Positions 52,852 to 60,749 of a stretch of DNA of 64,000 nt are shown here, piece by piece (position 1 is the stretch's first letter; every line of letters begins with the position of its first letter). Below the pieces are notes generated by a model, which was given only the letters and a program-made list of their open reading frames with translations, was not told the origin of the DNA and did no database searches. Made by a program: the position numbers and the translations under genes. This DNA is from Marinimicrobium koreense (lineage in GTDB: Bacteria; Pseudomonadota; Gammaproteobacteria; Pseudomonadales; Cellvibrionaceae): the NCBI RefSeq assembly GCF_003762925.1, contig NZ_RJUK01000001.1, positions 1,364,001-1,428,000 on the forward strand. Reading direction: 5' to 3'.

Positions 52852-53748
52852 TCAGTTGGGCACCGGCTCATCGACGCGGGGTTGTTGGCCGCGCAGCACA
52901 GTGTTGTCGTTGTAGGATTGGCGCTGGTCGATTACCGCCGGCCGGGACAGCTCGTCGATATCGATCTGACCGGACTGGGCGTAGGCGTCCAGGGCGTTCT
53001 GCCAACAGGTCAGTTCAATGGCTTTCTCTTCGATACCGCGCTCGCGCATCAGGTTGGCGGTCTTCGGTACCGACAGCGGGTCGCTCACGCCCCAGTCGGC
53101 GGAGCTGTCGACAATAATGCGTTCCGGCCCGTATTTACGGACCACTTCCACCATCCGCTCAGAGCCCATCTTGGTGTTGGGATAAATGGTAAAGGCTGCC
53201 CAGGCGCCGCTGTTCAGCACGTCGTCCACCGTCTCTTCGTTGTTGTGGTCGATCACCAGCTTTTCCATGGGGACGCCGATTTCCCGCGCCACATCAATGG
53301 AGCGGATGATGCCGTTTTTCTTGTCCCGGTGGGGGGAGTGGACCATCACCACCATGTCGTGCTCGACGGCGAATTCCAACTGCCGCTGATAGATGTACTC
53401 TTCCGCCGGGGTGATTTCGTCGTAACCGATTTCGCCAATCGCCACAACGCCTTCTTTCAGGGCAAAGTTGGGCAGAATATCGAGTGCCTCACGGGCCAGG
53501 CCTTCGTTATTGGCCTCTTTGGAGTTGATGCCGATGGTGCAGTAGTGCGCGATCCCGAACTGGGAGGCGCGGAATCGTTCCCACCCCACCAGACTGGCAA
53601 AGTAATCGATAAAACTGCCCACGTTGGTGCGCGGCTGGCCCATCCAGAAGGCCGGCTCGATGACCGCGCGAATGCCCGCGGCGGCCATGTTCTGATAATC
53701 GTCGGTGGTGCGACTGCTCATATGAATATGCGGGTCAAAGTACTGCAT
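52852..53748 (-). CDS. eboB: TatD-family metal-dependent hydrolase EboB
   Basis: A 298-residue TIM-barrel hydrolase. It has the N-terminal metal motif YFDPHIHMS (DxHxH, about 3-8), then GVVAIGEIGYDEITPAEE (Glu ligand), MVVMVHSPHRDKKNG (His) and LVIDHNNEETVDDVL (His). The final Asp is in RIIVDSSADWGVSDPL. TatD proteins hydrolyse phosphate or nucleic acid bonds, but the substrate in ebo clusters is unknown. The ATG at 53748 has a GAGG at good spacing; the GTG six bases upstream is too close to that site. It follows eboA after 33 bases. Confidence 0.9.
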   Translation of the reverse strand: MQYFDPHIHMSSRTTDDYQNMAAAGIRAVIEPAFWMGQPRTNVGSFIDYFASLVGWERFRASQFGIAHYCTIGINSKEANNEGLAREALDILPNFALKEGVVAIGEIGYDEITPAEEYIYQRQLEFAVEHDMVVMVHSPHRDKKNGIIRSIDVAREIGVPMEKLVIDHNNEETVDDVLNSGAWAAFTIYPNTKMGSERMVEVVRKYGPERIIVDSSADWGVSDPLSVPKTANLMRERGIEEKAIELTCWQNALDAYAQSGQIDIDELSRPAVIDQRQSYNDNTVLRGQQPRVDEPVPN

Positions 53749-53781
53749 AAGCACGCCTCTGTTATTCGGGTACGTTATTGA

Positions 53782-54693
53782 TCAAGCGGACGGCCGCTCG
53801 GCGAACAGGGGCGCAAACTGCGCCTGTTCGGAGCGCCCTGCGGTCGCGTTTTGCCAGTAGGGTAACACTTTCGGGTCGGCCGGCTCGACCGACGCCAGCC
53901 ACTGCGTCTGCCCGGCACGGGCAGCGCCCAGCAGCATCGCCTGCTGTTCAGTCGTTGTGGCCTCTGACCAATGCTGCTCCAGAAGCTGGCGGACCCGCTC
54001 CGGGTGATGAGGGCCCAGGCAAAGCCAGAGCCCCAAGTGGTAGTGGCGCCCGGCGCTGTGGCGCTCTTCGGCCCAGTCCAGCGCCATCCGGGTCAGCTCC
54101 GGGGTAAGTCGCTGATCCAGCCCGGATACCCGGTACAGCGGGCAGTCCAGAAACAGCGCCTTGATCACTAACTGGTGCCAGGCGGTATCATCGAAGTGGG
54201 TGACCGGATAGGGCGAGTCCAGGGCAACGGCTTCAAACACCGTCAACATATTGGTACGGCAGGCTTCGGCCGCCCGCCAGGTAAACCGCTCGCCGCGCGG
54301 CAGCAGGGGCAGGCTGCGGTAAAGAGCGCAGGTTTCCCCCTCGTCGGCAAAGCGGAACAGCGCCTCGAACTCCTCGGCAAAACTCGCCTGCGCCAGGTCG
54401 GGGCGCGCCAGAATCAGGTTGATGCGCAGCAGCTCGAGCCGGTTCCAGGCACGGGGACTCCAGCCCGGCAGCGCGCCTTCAGCGGCGGCCAGCTCCGTGT
54501 CGGTCAATCCCAGGGGCTGGCGTTTAGCGTGCCGGCTGGCCATGGCCAGGAGGTTGGCAAAGGTCTGACCCTGGGCACCGTCGGCCACCTGGCCCTGAGC
54601 TTTGGCCCAGAAAGCCCGGCCGGACTCGGTCAGGTGCTCATCCAACAACGCTTCCAACAATTGATGTACTGAATGCTCCGATGCCACTGCCAC
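53782..54693 (-). CDS. eboA: EboA-domain protein
   Basis: A 303-residue helical protein and first gene of the ebo operon. The family features include GWSPRAWNRLELLRINLILARPDLA, DTAWHQLVIKALFLDCPLYRVSGLDQRLTPELTRMALDWAEERHSAGR and the Gln-rich LLEQHWSEATTTEQQAMLLGAAR. EboA has no known activity and may be a scaffold. The start is GTG: one at 54693 and one at 54687 are possible, the second having better spacing from AGG. A perfect TATAAT box lies about 30 bases upstream. Confidence 0.87.
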   Translation of the reverse strand: MAVASEHSVHQLLEALLDEHLTESGRAFWAKAQGQVADGAQGQTFANLLAMASRHAKRQPLGLTDTELAAAEGALPGWSPRAWNRLELLRINLILARPDLAQASFAEEFEALFRFADEGETCALYRSLPLLPRGERFTWRAAEACRTNMLTVFEAVALDSPYPVTHFDDTAWHQLVIKALFLDCPLYRVSGLDQRLTPELTRMALDWAEERHSAGRHYHLGLWLCLGPHHPERVRQLLEQHWSEATTTEQQAMLLGAARAGQTQWLASVEPADPKVLPYWQNATAGRSEQAQFAPLFAERPSA

Positions 54694-54722
54694 TACCTAT
54701 AAATCATATAATTAGACGATGG

Positions 54723-54728
54723 ATTATA
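54723..54728 (-). promoter_or_regulatory. Candidate -10 box of the ebo operon
   Basis: The minus strand reads TATAAT at 54728-54723, 30 bases before the eboA start, preceded by TTTGCG and a TTGACC that is too close to serve as its -35. No good -35 is present at 16-18 bases, which suggests an activator-dependent promoter. Between here and the divergent FKBP gene (54870) no other gene is seen. Confidence 0.4.
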
Positions 54729-54869
54729 CGCAAACGGTCAAGGGTAATCGAGTCACCCCAAGAAGGTAACCCCGGAATCGTAAGGAATCGTTTAACCGGA
54801 CGTTCACAATTGCAATTCAGGGCATTTTCGGCAAAGCTTGCGCCTTTTAACAACCCGAACGACACGCCT

Positions 54870-55298
54870 ATGCCTTCCAAAAAGCTCAACAAAGGTTCTT
54901 CCGGCCAGAATCGCAAAGCCAGTGAACAATATATGGACAAGTTTCGCCAAAAGCCCGGCGTTCAGGAAACCGATTCCGGACTGCTCTACCGGGAAGTGGA
55001 GCCCGGCCAGGGCCTGACGCCCACCATGGACGACAAGGTGGTGGTCAACCAGCGCATTCAACTGGTCAACGGCAAGGTGATTGGCGACACGTATCAGGAG
55101 GGAATGCCCGATACCTTCTGGATGAAAGAAGCCATCGCCGGCATTCAGGAGGGGTTACAACTGATGCAGGAAGGCGCTCGCTACGAGTTCGTGGTGCCCC
55201 CGGAGTTGGCCTGGGGCAAGAAAGGTGTGGGCAACAAAATCGGGCCCAATGCGGTACTGATCTTCGACCTGCGCCTGATGGAAGTGGCGTTCGACTAG
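54870..55298 (+). CDS. FKBP-type peptidyl-prolyl isomerase
   Basis: A 142-residue protein with an N-terminal charged segment (SKKLNKGSSGQNRKASEQYMDKFRQKPGV) resembling the end of an FkpA/FklB dimerisation helix. A C-terminal FKBP domain follows (about 35-140) with SGLLYREVEPGQGLTP, FWMKEAIAGIQEGLQLMQEGARYEFVVPPELAWG and the closing VLIFDLRLMEV. No signal peptide is seen, so it is likely cytoplasmic. The typical GxLxDGxxFDSS part is altered to NGKVIGDTYQEG, so catalytic activity is uncertain. The ATG MPSKKLN was chosen over a frame 63 codons longer. It is divergent from eboA. Confidence 0.87.
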   Translation: MPSKKLNKGSSGQNRKASEQYMDKFRQKPGVQETDSGLLYREVEPGQGLTPTMDDKVVVNQRIQLVNGKVIGDTYQEGMPDTFWMKEAIAGIQEGLQLMQEGARYEFVVPPELAWGKKGVGNKIGPNAVLIFDLRLMEVAFD

Positions 55299-55328
55299 CA
55301 CCGGCGCGGCGTCGCGCTGCGCCGGTGC
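55298..55328. terminator. GC-rich hairpin between convergent FKBP and GH28 genes
   Basis: A perfect 10-bp inverted repeat (GCACCGGCGC at 55298-55307, GCGCCGGTGC at 55319-55328) begins at the last base of the FKBP stop codon. It ends 12 bases before the GH28 stop. It lacks a T tract on both strands, so it may be an mRNA 3'-end protecting structure or rho-related boundary rather than a classical terminator. Confidence 0.5.
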
Positions 55329-55340
55329 CCGCCTGGCATG

Positions 55341-56783
55341 CTACAACTGCAGTGGTTCGCCGTTGAGACTCACGGACTCGGTCTCGATGGAGGAGACATT
55401 TTCCAGAATACCCAGCTCATCAGCATGTTTGATGGTGACATCGTGTAACGTCACCCCGCTGATGGGCGCGCGCTCAAAGCCGCGCAGATGGAACACCCGC
55501 TCGGCATTCTCTACCACCATGTTACTGACATGGAGATCCTTCACCTCTGGCAGGTAGTCCCCGGCATCCCCCTCCTCATAGTAGAAGTTGATCACAAAGA
55601 CATCTTTCACCTGTCCGATCACAATATTCCGAATGGCGATATTCTCGATCAGCCCGCCACGCACCGAATTGGTCTTGATGCGCACCGCGCGGTCCAGCAC
55701 CGGGCTGTCCATATGACAGCGACGGGCAAACACATTGCGCGCACCACCCGAGATTTCACTGCCAATGACCACCCCGCCGTGACCGGCACGCATCTGGCAA
55801 TCCTGAATCACAATATTCTGAATCGGCGTGGCCAGACGGCGGCCATCGGCGTTTCGGCCGGATTTGAGTGCGATGCAGTCATCCCCGGTATCGAACAGGC
55901 ATTTTTCGATCAACACGCGGTTGCAGGACTCGGGGTCGCAACCATCAGAGTTCGGTCCGTGACTGACGCATTGCACACCGCGCACAATCACGTCCTCAGA
56001 CAGCACGGGGTTGAGCAGCCAAAAGGGGGAGTTACGGATGGTCACCCCTTCGATCAGAACCCGCTTACAGCGGTAGGGCTGAACAAAAGGTGGGCGCAGG
56101 TAATTGTCCTCAAACACCCGCTCCTCCACCGGGACACCCTGCTCGGCCATCTCAAACAACGGCGTGCGGGTATGTTTCTGATCCTCTACCGGATCAATGG
56201 GCCATTGAGCTCGACTCCAGCGCCCCTTCCAGGGCCACCAGACCGTGTTGGAACCGTTACCCTCCAGAACACCTTGGCCGGTCACCGCGATGTTTTCCTG
56301 CTCGTAGGCGTAAATCAACGGAGAGTATCCCATCAGTTCCACGCCTTCCCAGCGCGTCATGACGTAAGGTTTGTAGCGCTCCGGGTCCGTGTAGAAAGAC
56401 AGCACGGCACCTTCCTGCAAGTGCAGATTGATGTTGGTTTTAAGGTGCACCGGCCCGGTATTGAACTGCCCCGCCGGAATCACCACCCGGCCACCGCCAG
56501 CGGCGGCACAGGCCTCAATGGCTTTGGCTATCGGGCCGGTATTATCGGTTTCCCCGTCTCCCTTGCCACCGAACTCCGTGACCAGAAAATCCCGGTTCGG
56601 GAAGTCCGTTCGCGCGATATTGTCGATAATGTCGTCTGCCTGCTTCCAGAGCGCCTCATCGCGCCCGACGTAGGCGGGGGAAGTTGGAGAGGTGGTGCTG
56701 CATCCGGCCACCGGCATTAAACCCAAGGCACAGGAAGACAGACCCAGCGCCTTCAGGCTGCCGCGTTTCTGTAGATCGATCAT
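55341..56783 (-). CDS. Glycoside hydrolase family 28 (polygalacturonase-like) lipoprotein
   Basis: A 480-residue secreted enzyme of the right-handed beta helix type that hydrolyses pectic galacturonan or related uronides. The N-terminus has a hydrophobic signal and lipobox-like LMPVAGC (Cys about 28), so it is probably anchored to a membrane. The pectate-lyase-superfamily start is FGGKGDGETDNTGPIAKAIEACAAAGGGRVVIPAG. The catalytic set is complete: SDGCDPESC (NSD-type first motif with SD), GDDCIALKSG, AGHGGVVIGSE and the substrate-binding RIKTN. It may be linked functionally with the uronate gene uxuA at 15.6 kb, but no sugar transporter lies nearby. Confidence 0.92.
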   Translation of the reverse strand: MIDLQKRGSLKALGLSSCALGLMPVAGCSTTSPTSPAYVGRDEALWKQADDIIDNIARTDFPNRDFLVTEFGGKGDGETDNTGPIAKAIEACAAAGGGRVVIPAGQFNTGPVHLKTNINLHLQEGAVLSFYTDPERYKPYVMTRWEGVELMGYSPLIYAYEQENIAVTGQGVLEGNGSNTVWWPWKGRWSRAQWPIDPVEDQKHTRTPLFEMAEQGVPVEERVFEDNYLRPPFVQPYRCKRVLIEGVTIRNSPFWLLNPVLSEDVIVRGVQCVSHGPNSDGCDPESCNRVLIEKCLFDTGDDCIALKSGRNADGRRLATPIQNIVIQDCQMRAGHGGVVIGSEISGGARNVFARRCHMDSPVLDRAVRIKTNSVRGGLIENIAIRNIVIGQVKDVFVINFYYEEGDAGDYLPEVKDLHVSNMVVENAERVFHLRGFERAPISGVTLHDVTIKHADELGILENVSSIETESVSLNGEPLQL

Positions 56784-56977
56784 GTTTTCTATCCCGTCGG
56801 TTGATTGACTTTAATAAGTAGTTGTTATGACTCATCCGTGATCAAGGCCCTGCTCGTGTCGGCAGAGCCAAGGGGAATAGTGAGACAAAGTGATGGGAGT
56901 TTCAAGAAGTGTGCAAACGGGAGGATTGCCTGGCGATCTGTCGCACCAAAGGGAGACTCTTACCTTCCGAACACGCA

Positions 56978-57011
56978 TAAAAAAACCCCGCTTCTTACGA
57001 AGCGGGGTTTT
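56978..57011 (-). terminator. Intrinsic terminator downstream of tRNA-Arg
   Basis: On the minus strand, A + CCCCGCTTC-type arms pair as ACCCCGCTTC...GAAGCGGGGT (56985-56994 with 56999-57008, loop GTAA) followed by seven T residues (56978-56984). This classical intrinsic terminator lies 10 bases after the tRNA-Arg 3' CCA. Confidence 0.88.
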
Positions 57012-57018
57012 CTGTATG

Positions 57019-57095
57019 TGGCGCACTCGGGAGGATTCGAACCTCCGACCGCTCGGTTCGTAGCCGAGTACTCTATCCAGCTGAGCTACGAGTGC
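57019..57095 (-). tRNA. tRNA-Arg (anticodon ACG)
   Basis: 77 nt. The acceptor stem GCACTCG pairs with CGAGTGC, with discriminator G and encoded CCA. The D-arm GCTCAGCTGGATAGAGT, anticodon arm CTCGGCTACGAACCGAG with ACG at the loop centre, and T-arm GGAGGTTCGAATCCTCC all fold. A34 is expected to be converted to inosine by TadA to read CGU, CGC and CGA. A terminator follows directly. Confidence 0.97.
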
Positions 57096-57178
57096 GTCGT
57101 CAACGGGGGCGAATATTAGAGATCTGAAGGCGGTTCGTCAAGTGTTTGATTGAAAAAGTTTTTTTGGAGATGGGTTTC

Positions 57179-57280
57179 GGCGGATGCGCTTCGCTCCGAT
57201 GCGTCGGACCGATCCGCCCTACGGCCGAGCGCAGCGGTATAAACCTGCGTAGGGCGGATAAGCCGCAGGCGCATCCGCCG
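57179..57280. repeat. Pair of inverted REP-like palindromes
   Basis: Two inverted units face each other. 57179-57222 begins GGCGGATGCGC and ends TCCGCCCTACG; 57247-57280 begins GCGTAGGGCGGA and ends GCGCATCCGCC. They resemble the widespread proteobacterial intergenic unit of the form GTAGGGCGGATAAGC...GCATCCGCC. The 387-base stretch between tRNA-Arg and tRNA-Ser contains only these, the hairpins at 57338-57402 and the tRNA-Ser terminator repeat; I see no gene. Confidence 0.75.
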
Positions 57281-57337
57281 TTGAGGTTGGGTGGGATACC
57301 AAAAGCTCGGGGAGTTGCTTTACGGGAGGGATAGACC

Positions 57338-57402
57338 GGGGCACATCCATGTGCCCCGCCCTTCGGGCGCCTGCGGCGGTCCCAATCGCTCCAGGCGATT
57401 GG
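57338..57402. repeat. Two hairpins with TCCA loops upstream of the tRNA-Ser repeat
   Basis: GGGGCACA-TCCA-TGTGCCCC (57338-57357) is a perfect 8-bp hairpin with a TCCA tetraloop. CCAATCGC-TCCAG-GCGATTGG (57382-57402) is a second 8-bp hairpin with a TCCA-containing loop. A smaller CGCCC-TTC-GGGCG hairpin joins them. The TCCA loops recur in the cores of the six long palindromic elements, which suggests relatedness but does not prove it. Confidence 0.6.
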
Positions 57403-57430
57403 TCGAACCGGAGGGTTCGAACCAAGACAT

Positions 57431-57494
57431 CCCTCACCGCCATATACGAAAAAACCCGGCGATTGCCGGGTTTTTTCGTATATGGCGGTGAGGG
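57431..57494. repeat. Perfect 30-bp inverted repeat containing the tRNA-Ser terminator and 3' end
   Basis: Arms 57431-57460 and 57465-57494 are exactly complementary with a GATT loop. The right arm comprises the last 12 bases of tRNA-Ser (complement), a spacer CGTATA-type segment and the A/T-flanked terminator stem CCCGGC...GCCGGG. The left arm is therefore a copy of the tRNA 3' end in opposite orientation, preceded by GAGGGTTCGAACC (57412-57424), like a T-arm. On the minus strand AAAAAACCCGGC-like stem plus T run gives the terminator for tRNA-Ser. Confidence 0.88.
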
Positions 57495-57570
57495 AGGGAT
57501 TCGAACCCTCGAACGGTTTCCCGTTACACACTTTCCAGGCGTGCGCCTTCAGCCACTCGGCCACCTCACC
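57483..57570 (-). tRNA. tRNA-Ser (anticodon GGA)
   Basis: 88 nt with encoded CCA. The acceptor GGTGAGG pairs with CCTCACC, with discriminator G. The D-arm region is GCCGAGTGGCTGAAGGC. The anticodon loop CTGGAAA has GGA. The long variable arm typical of class II tRNAs follows (TGTAACGGGAAACCGTTCGAGG region), with T-arm GGGTTCGAATCCC. It reads UCC and UCU. Its 3' end is embedded in a 30-bp inverted repeat that also forms its terminator. Confidence 0.96.
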
Positions 57571-57640
57571 GTAAAACTCTTTGAACGACCTGCCGTTCAG
57601 AGGGTGCGTAATGTACACAAGTGGCGTACTAAACGCAACG

Positions 57641-58204
57641 CTATTGGCCCGGCCAGGGGTGAAAAAATGTCTCTGGATTCACTGACTTGGGAGGCTGGGG
57701 CGGTTTGGCGGGGGTTCCCAGGTAGAGGAAGCCCACTATCTGCTCCAGCTCGCCGACACCCAGCCCTTCTTTCACCACCGGATGGTAGGTCATGGCCCCG
57801 GTCCGCCAGAAGGCCCCTACCCCCTGGGCGAAGGCGGCATTGAGCATGTTCTGTACGGCGGCGCCGGCCGAGATCAGTTGCTCGACGTGCGGCACCTTGG
57901 GGTTCTGCCGGCAGGCGGCAATGGCGACCAGAATCAACGGCGCGCGGCGTGGTTTGGCGCGCAGGGATTGTTGATCGGGTTCCGGGGTGTCGGGCGTGTC
58001 CTTGAGCATCGCCTGCACGAACAGGTCTCCCAGTCGATCCAGCCCTTCATCTTCAATTACCAGAAAGCGCCAGGGCTGCATCAGGCCGTGATCGGCGGCG
58101 CGCAGGGCGGCGCGGTAGATGGCGTCGCGCTGTACATCGGTGGGCGCCGGTTCGGTCAATTTGGGCGAGGAAACCCGTTGGTGCAATACGTCTAGTGCGT
58201 GCAT
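57641..58204 (-). CDS. Nitroreductase-family flavoprotein (YdjA type)
   Basis: A 187-residue FMN-dependent nitroreductase of the small YdjA subgroup. It starts MHALDVLHQRVSSPKLTEPAPT (the R-S region contacting FMN phosphate), then IYRAALRAADHGLMQPWRFLVIE, VEQLISAGAAVQNMLNAAFAQGVGAFWRTG and EQIVGFLYLGTPA near the end. The natural substrate is not known. The ATG at 58204 fits the family better than one seven codons upstream. It lies 70 bases downstream (in window coordinates) of the tRNA-Ser 5' end and reads in the same direction. Confidence 0.9.
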   Translation of the reverse strand: MHALDVLHQRVSSPKLTEPAPTDVQRDAIYRAALRAADHGLMQPWRFLVIEDEGLDRLGDLFVQAMLKDTPDTPEPDQQSLRAKPRRAPLILVAIAACRQNPKVPHVEQLISAGAAVQNMLNAAFAQGVGAFWRTGAMTYHPVVKEGLGVGELEQIVGFLYLGTPAKPPQPPKSVNPETFFHPWPGQ

Positions 58205-58465
58205 AGGAGCCTGTGGTCGAATCAATGGGGCGGGAATGATAACACGACTTCATCGGTTGATTTAAGCGCCATTTAGGCGCGGTTAACCGCTGTTCGTGGA
58301 CTTTTCGCGTAAAAAAACGTCTAATAGGACCCTCAGGGAGTGACACGCGACTCCAGGACCGACCTTGCCGATTGAAAACCATCCGGCGCCCTCACGCTCC
58401 CCAGAGACGCTATTTAGCGAGCGTATTGCGTCGAGCAGGACAGCATACAAGGTTTCCCGATAACA

Positions 58466-59857
58466 ATGACTAAGAACTCAGCGCACAAAAAGCCCGAAGA
58501 GGCTCAAGCGGAATCGCCGCTTCACCAATACTATTTTCGATCACTGATCTGCTTTGCCGCCGCCGGCACCCTGGCGTCCTACATTGAATGGTCGGCCATC
58601 CAGCCCGTGTATATTGGCACCATTGTTTTTCTGCTGCTGTACACCTACCTGACCTACCACTTCACCCACACGCTGGATCGCGAAAAACTCAGCCGCGTAA
58701 CCCGCTATTTGTCCTGGGCCGATGCGGCGCTGATCGGGCTGGTCCTCAGCCTGACCAACTTCAGCCTGCTGCCGCTGGCGCTGTTTCTGACCATGATCCA
58801 GTTCAACGCCCTTCTCACCGGCGGACTGAGGCGCTGGGGTGAAGATAACGTGGCCTTTGCCGTCGGTATCCTGCTCAGTTTCCTGGTACACAAACCGCAA
58901 TGGGTGTTCAGTAGCAGCATTGAAATCAGCGCGGCGAGCCTGATCGGTATCATCACCTACTTTCTGGTGTACGCCCTGTATATGCATCAGAGAATGCGCC
59001 GCCTGATCATGAACCAGATGAAACTGGAGAATGAGCAGAAATGGCACAAGATCCGCTCGTATAAACTGTCCCGATACCTGCCGCCTCCGGTGTGGCGGGC
59101 GATCAATCAGGGCAAGGATCATATGCTTCAGGCGGAGCGCAAGCGCATTACCGTGTTCTTCTCGGACATCAAGAACTTCAGCCAACTGTCCGAAGAAATG
59201 GAAGCCGAGGCGCTTACGGAGCTGCTCAATCACTACCTGACCGAGATGTCGAAAATCATCACCCACTTTGGCGGCACCATCGACAAGTTTATGGGTGACG
59301 GCATTATGGTCATGTTTGGTGATAGCAACAGCAAGGGCGTCAAACAGGACTGCATGAACTGTGTGTCCATGGCCATCGCCATGAAAAAGCGCATGAAGTC
59401 CCTGCAGCAGGAGTGGTACAACCAGGGCATCAAAAAGCCCCTGCAGATCCGGATGGGCATGAACACCGGCTATTGCACGGTGGGTACCTTCGGTACCTCA
59501 AGCCATCTGGACTACACCGTGCTGGGCACTCACGTGAACCTGGCCAGCCGCCTGGAGTCCGCAGCCCAGCCCGATGAAATTCTGATTTCCCACGAGACCT
59601 GGTCGCTGGTCAAAGACGCCGTCATGTGTCAGGACAAGGGCGAAATCACGGTGAAGGGGTTCAGCCAGCCGGTGAAGGTGTACCAGGTGGCCGGGTTCCG
59701 TAAGGACCTGGGTAAAAATCAGAGTTTCTTTGAGGATCGCGCCGAAGGCTTCTCCATGTACCTGGATCTGGAGAAGGTGCGCAATTACGAGAAAGCCAAG
59801 GTGATCAAGGCGTTGCAGACCGCCGCCGAAAAGCTCAAGGATAAAGTCATCGTATAA
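58466..59857 (+). CDS. Class III adenylate cyclase with N-terminal membrane sensor (CyaB-like)
   Basis: A 463-residue protein with six predicted membrane helices over about 25-175 (MASE2-like sensor), a short coiled linker, and a class III cyclase domain (about 220-400). Catalytic features are visible: ITVFFSDIKNFSQLSEE with the first metal Asp, GGTIDKFMGDGIMVMFG with the second, and RMGMNTGYCTVGTFGTSSHLDYTVLGTHVNLASRLESAA with the transition-state residues. The substrate-specifying residues fit adenylate rather than guanylate cyclases of this group. It resembles Pseudomonas CyaB, which controls cAMP-Vfr signalling. A hairpin separates it from convergent queF. Confidence 0.9.
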   Translation: MTKNSAHKKPEEAQAESPLHQYYFRSLICFAAAGTLASYIEWSAIQPVYIGTIVFLLLYTYLTYHFTHTLDREKLSRVTRYLSWADAALIGLVLSLTNFSLLPLALFLTMIQFNALLTGGLRRWGEDNVAFAVGILLSFLVHKPQWVFSSSIEISAASLIGIITYFLVYALYMHQRMRRLIMNQMKLENEQKWHKIRSYKLSRYLPPPVWRAINQGKDHMLQAERKRITVFFSDIKNFSQLSEEMEAEALTELLNHYLTEMSKIITHFGGTIDKFMGDGIMVMFGDSNSKGVKQDCMNCVSMAIAMKKRMKSLQQEWYNQGIKKPLQIRMGMNTGYCTVGTFGTSSHLDYTVLGTHVNLASRLESAAQPDEILISHETWSLVKDAVMCQDKGEITVKGFSQPVKVYQVAGFRKDLGKNQSFFEDRAEGFSMYLDLEKVRNYEKAKVIKALQTAAEKLKDKVIV

Positions 59858-59860
59858 CCT

Positions 59861-59890
59861 TGCTCCGGCGGGCCCGGTCCCGCCGGAGCA
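59861..59890. terminator. Bidirectional hairpin between cyclase gene and queF
   Basis: A perfect 12-bp inverted repeat (TGCTCCGGCGGG at 59861-59872 with CCCGCCGGAGCA at 59879-59890, loop CCCGGT) lies 3 bases after the cyclase stop and 8 bases before the queF stop. There is no T tract, so termination may need Rho or the hairpin may only protect 3' ends. Confidence 0.55.
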
Positions 59891-59898
59891 CCACCAGC

Positions 59899-60729
59899 CT
59901 ACTGTCGCACCAGACGCTCAAAATCGGGCGCCGACCCCTGCGCTGAGCTGCGCCAGGGGTTGATATCCAACCCGCCGCGACGCGTGTAGCGCGCGAAAAC
60001 CGTCAGAAACTCCGGCTTACAGCGCGCTTGCAGATCGACAAACATCCGCTCAACGCAGTGCTCGTGAAAGTCCTGATGTTCACGAAACGATACCACGTAC
60101 TTCAGCAAACCCTCTCGTTCGATTTTTGAGCCGCGATAATGAATTTCCACCGTGGCCCAATCCGGTTGACCGGTTACCGGGCAATTGCTCTTCAACAGAT
60201 GACTGTGCAGCCGCTCTTCAACCAACTCCTCCCCAGTGGCAAGCAACTCGGGCGCCGGGTGGTAGTGCTCGATGGTAACCGGCAGCGCGTCGATACACTC
60301 CCCGCCCGCCTCGGCAATCGGCAGTTGAGCGTCCGCCACCGGCTCAAGCTGAACGCTGACGTCTGCACCGGCGGCCGCGCTCAAGTCCTGGATCATCTGC
60401 GCCCGCACCTGCTCCTGTCCGGCAAAGCGGCTTTGATTGTAGGAGTTCAGATACAGCTTGAATGATTTGGACTCAATCAGGTTCGGACTGGTGCACGGCA
60501 ATCGAAATTGCGCGATGGCGACGATGGGCTTGCCGCGCTCATCCAGCCAGGAGACTTCATAGCCGGTCCAGAGGTCGGTGCCGTAAAACGGCAGCGCCAA
60601 CTCACTCAACCCCAGGGACGCCCGAGTCTCGGCCCGGGCGATGGGAAACAACAACCCGGGGTCATAACTCGATGCGTAGGCTGTCTGCTGCCCGAGCGGT
60701 CCATGACTGTTGGATGTGTGCTCACTCAT
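59899..60729 (-). CDS. queF: NADPH-dependent 7-cyano-7-deazaguanine reductase (long QueF)
   Basis: QueF reduces preQ0 to preQ1, the precursor inserted in tRNA as queuosine. The 276-residue protein is the two-domain YqcD form. It has the NADPH motif [17 protein letters not shown] (about 85-101) and the catalytic Cys in [22 protein letters not shown], with its Asp and His partners. The C-terminal [40 protein letters not shown] completes it. Length is as in E. coli. No other queuosine genes are nearby. Confidence 0.96.
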   Translation of the reverse strand: MSEHTSNSHGPLGQQTAYASSYDPGLLFPIARAETRASLGLSELALPFYGTDLWTGYEVSWLDERGKPIVAIAQFRLPCTSPNLIESKSFKLYLNSYNQSRFAGQEQVRAQMIQDLSAAAGADVSVQLEPVADAQLPIAEAGGECIDALPVTIEHYHPAPELLATGEELVEERLHSHLLKSNCPVTGQPDWATVEIHYRGSKIEREGLLKYVVSFREHQDFHEHCVERMFVDLQARCKPEFLTVFARYTRRGGLDINPWRSSAQGSAPDFERLVRQ

Positions 60730-60749
60730 AACGCCCCTACCCTGAAAAG

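Noticed and set aside
57100-57618. Long minus-strand open frame across the tRNA-Ser gene
   Set aside because: It reads through tRNA-Ser, its terminator and the REP-like palindromes, so it is not a plausible protein.
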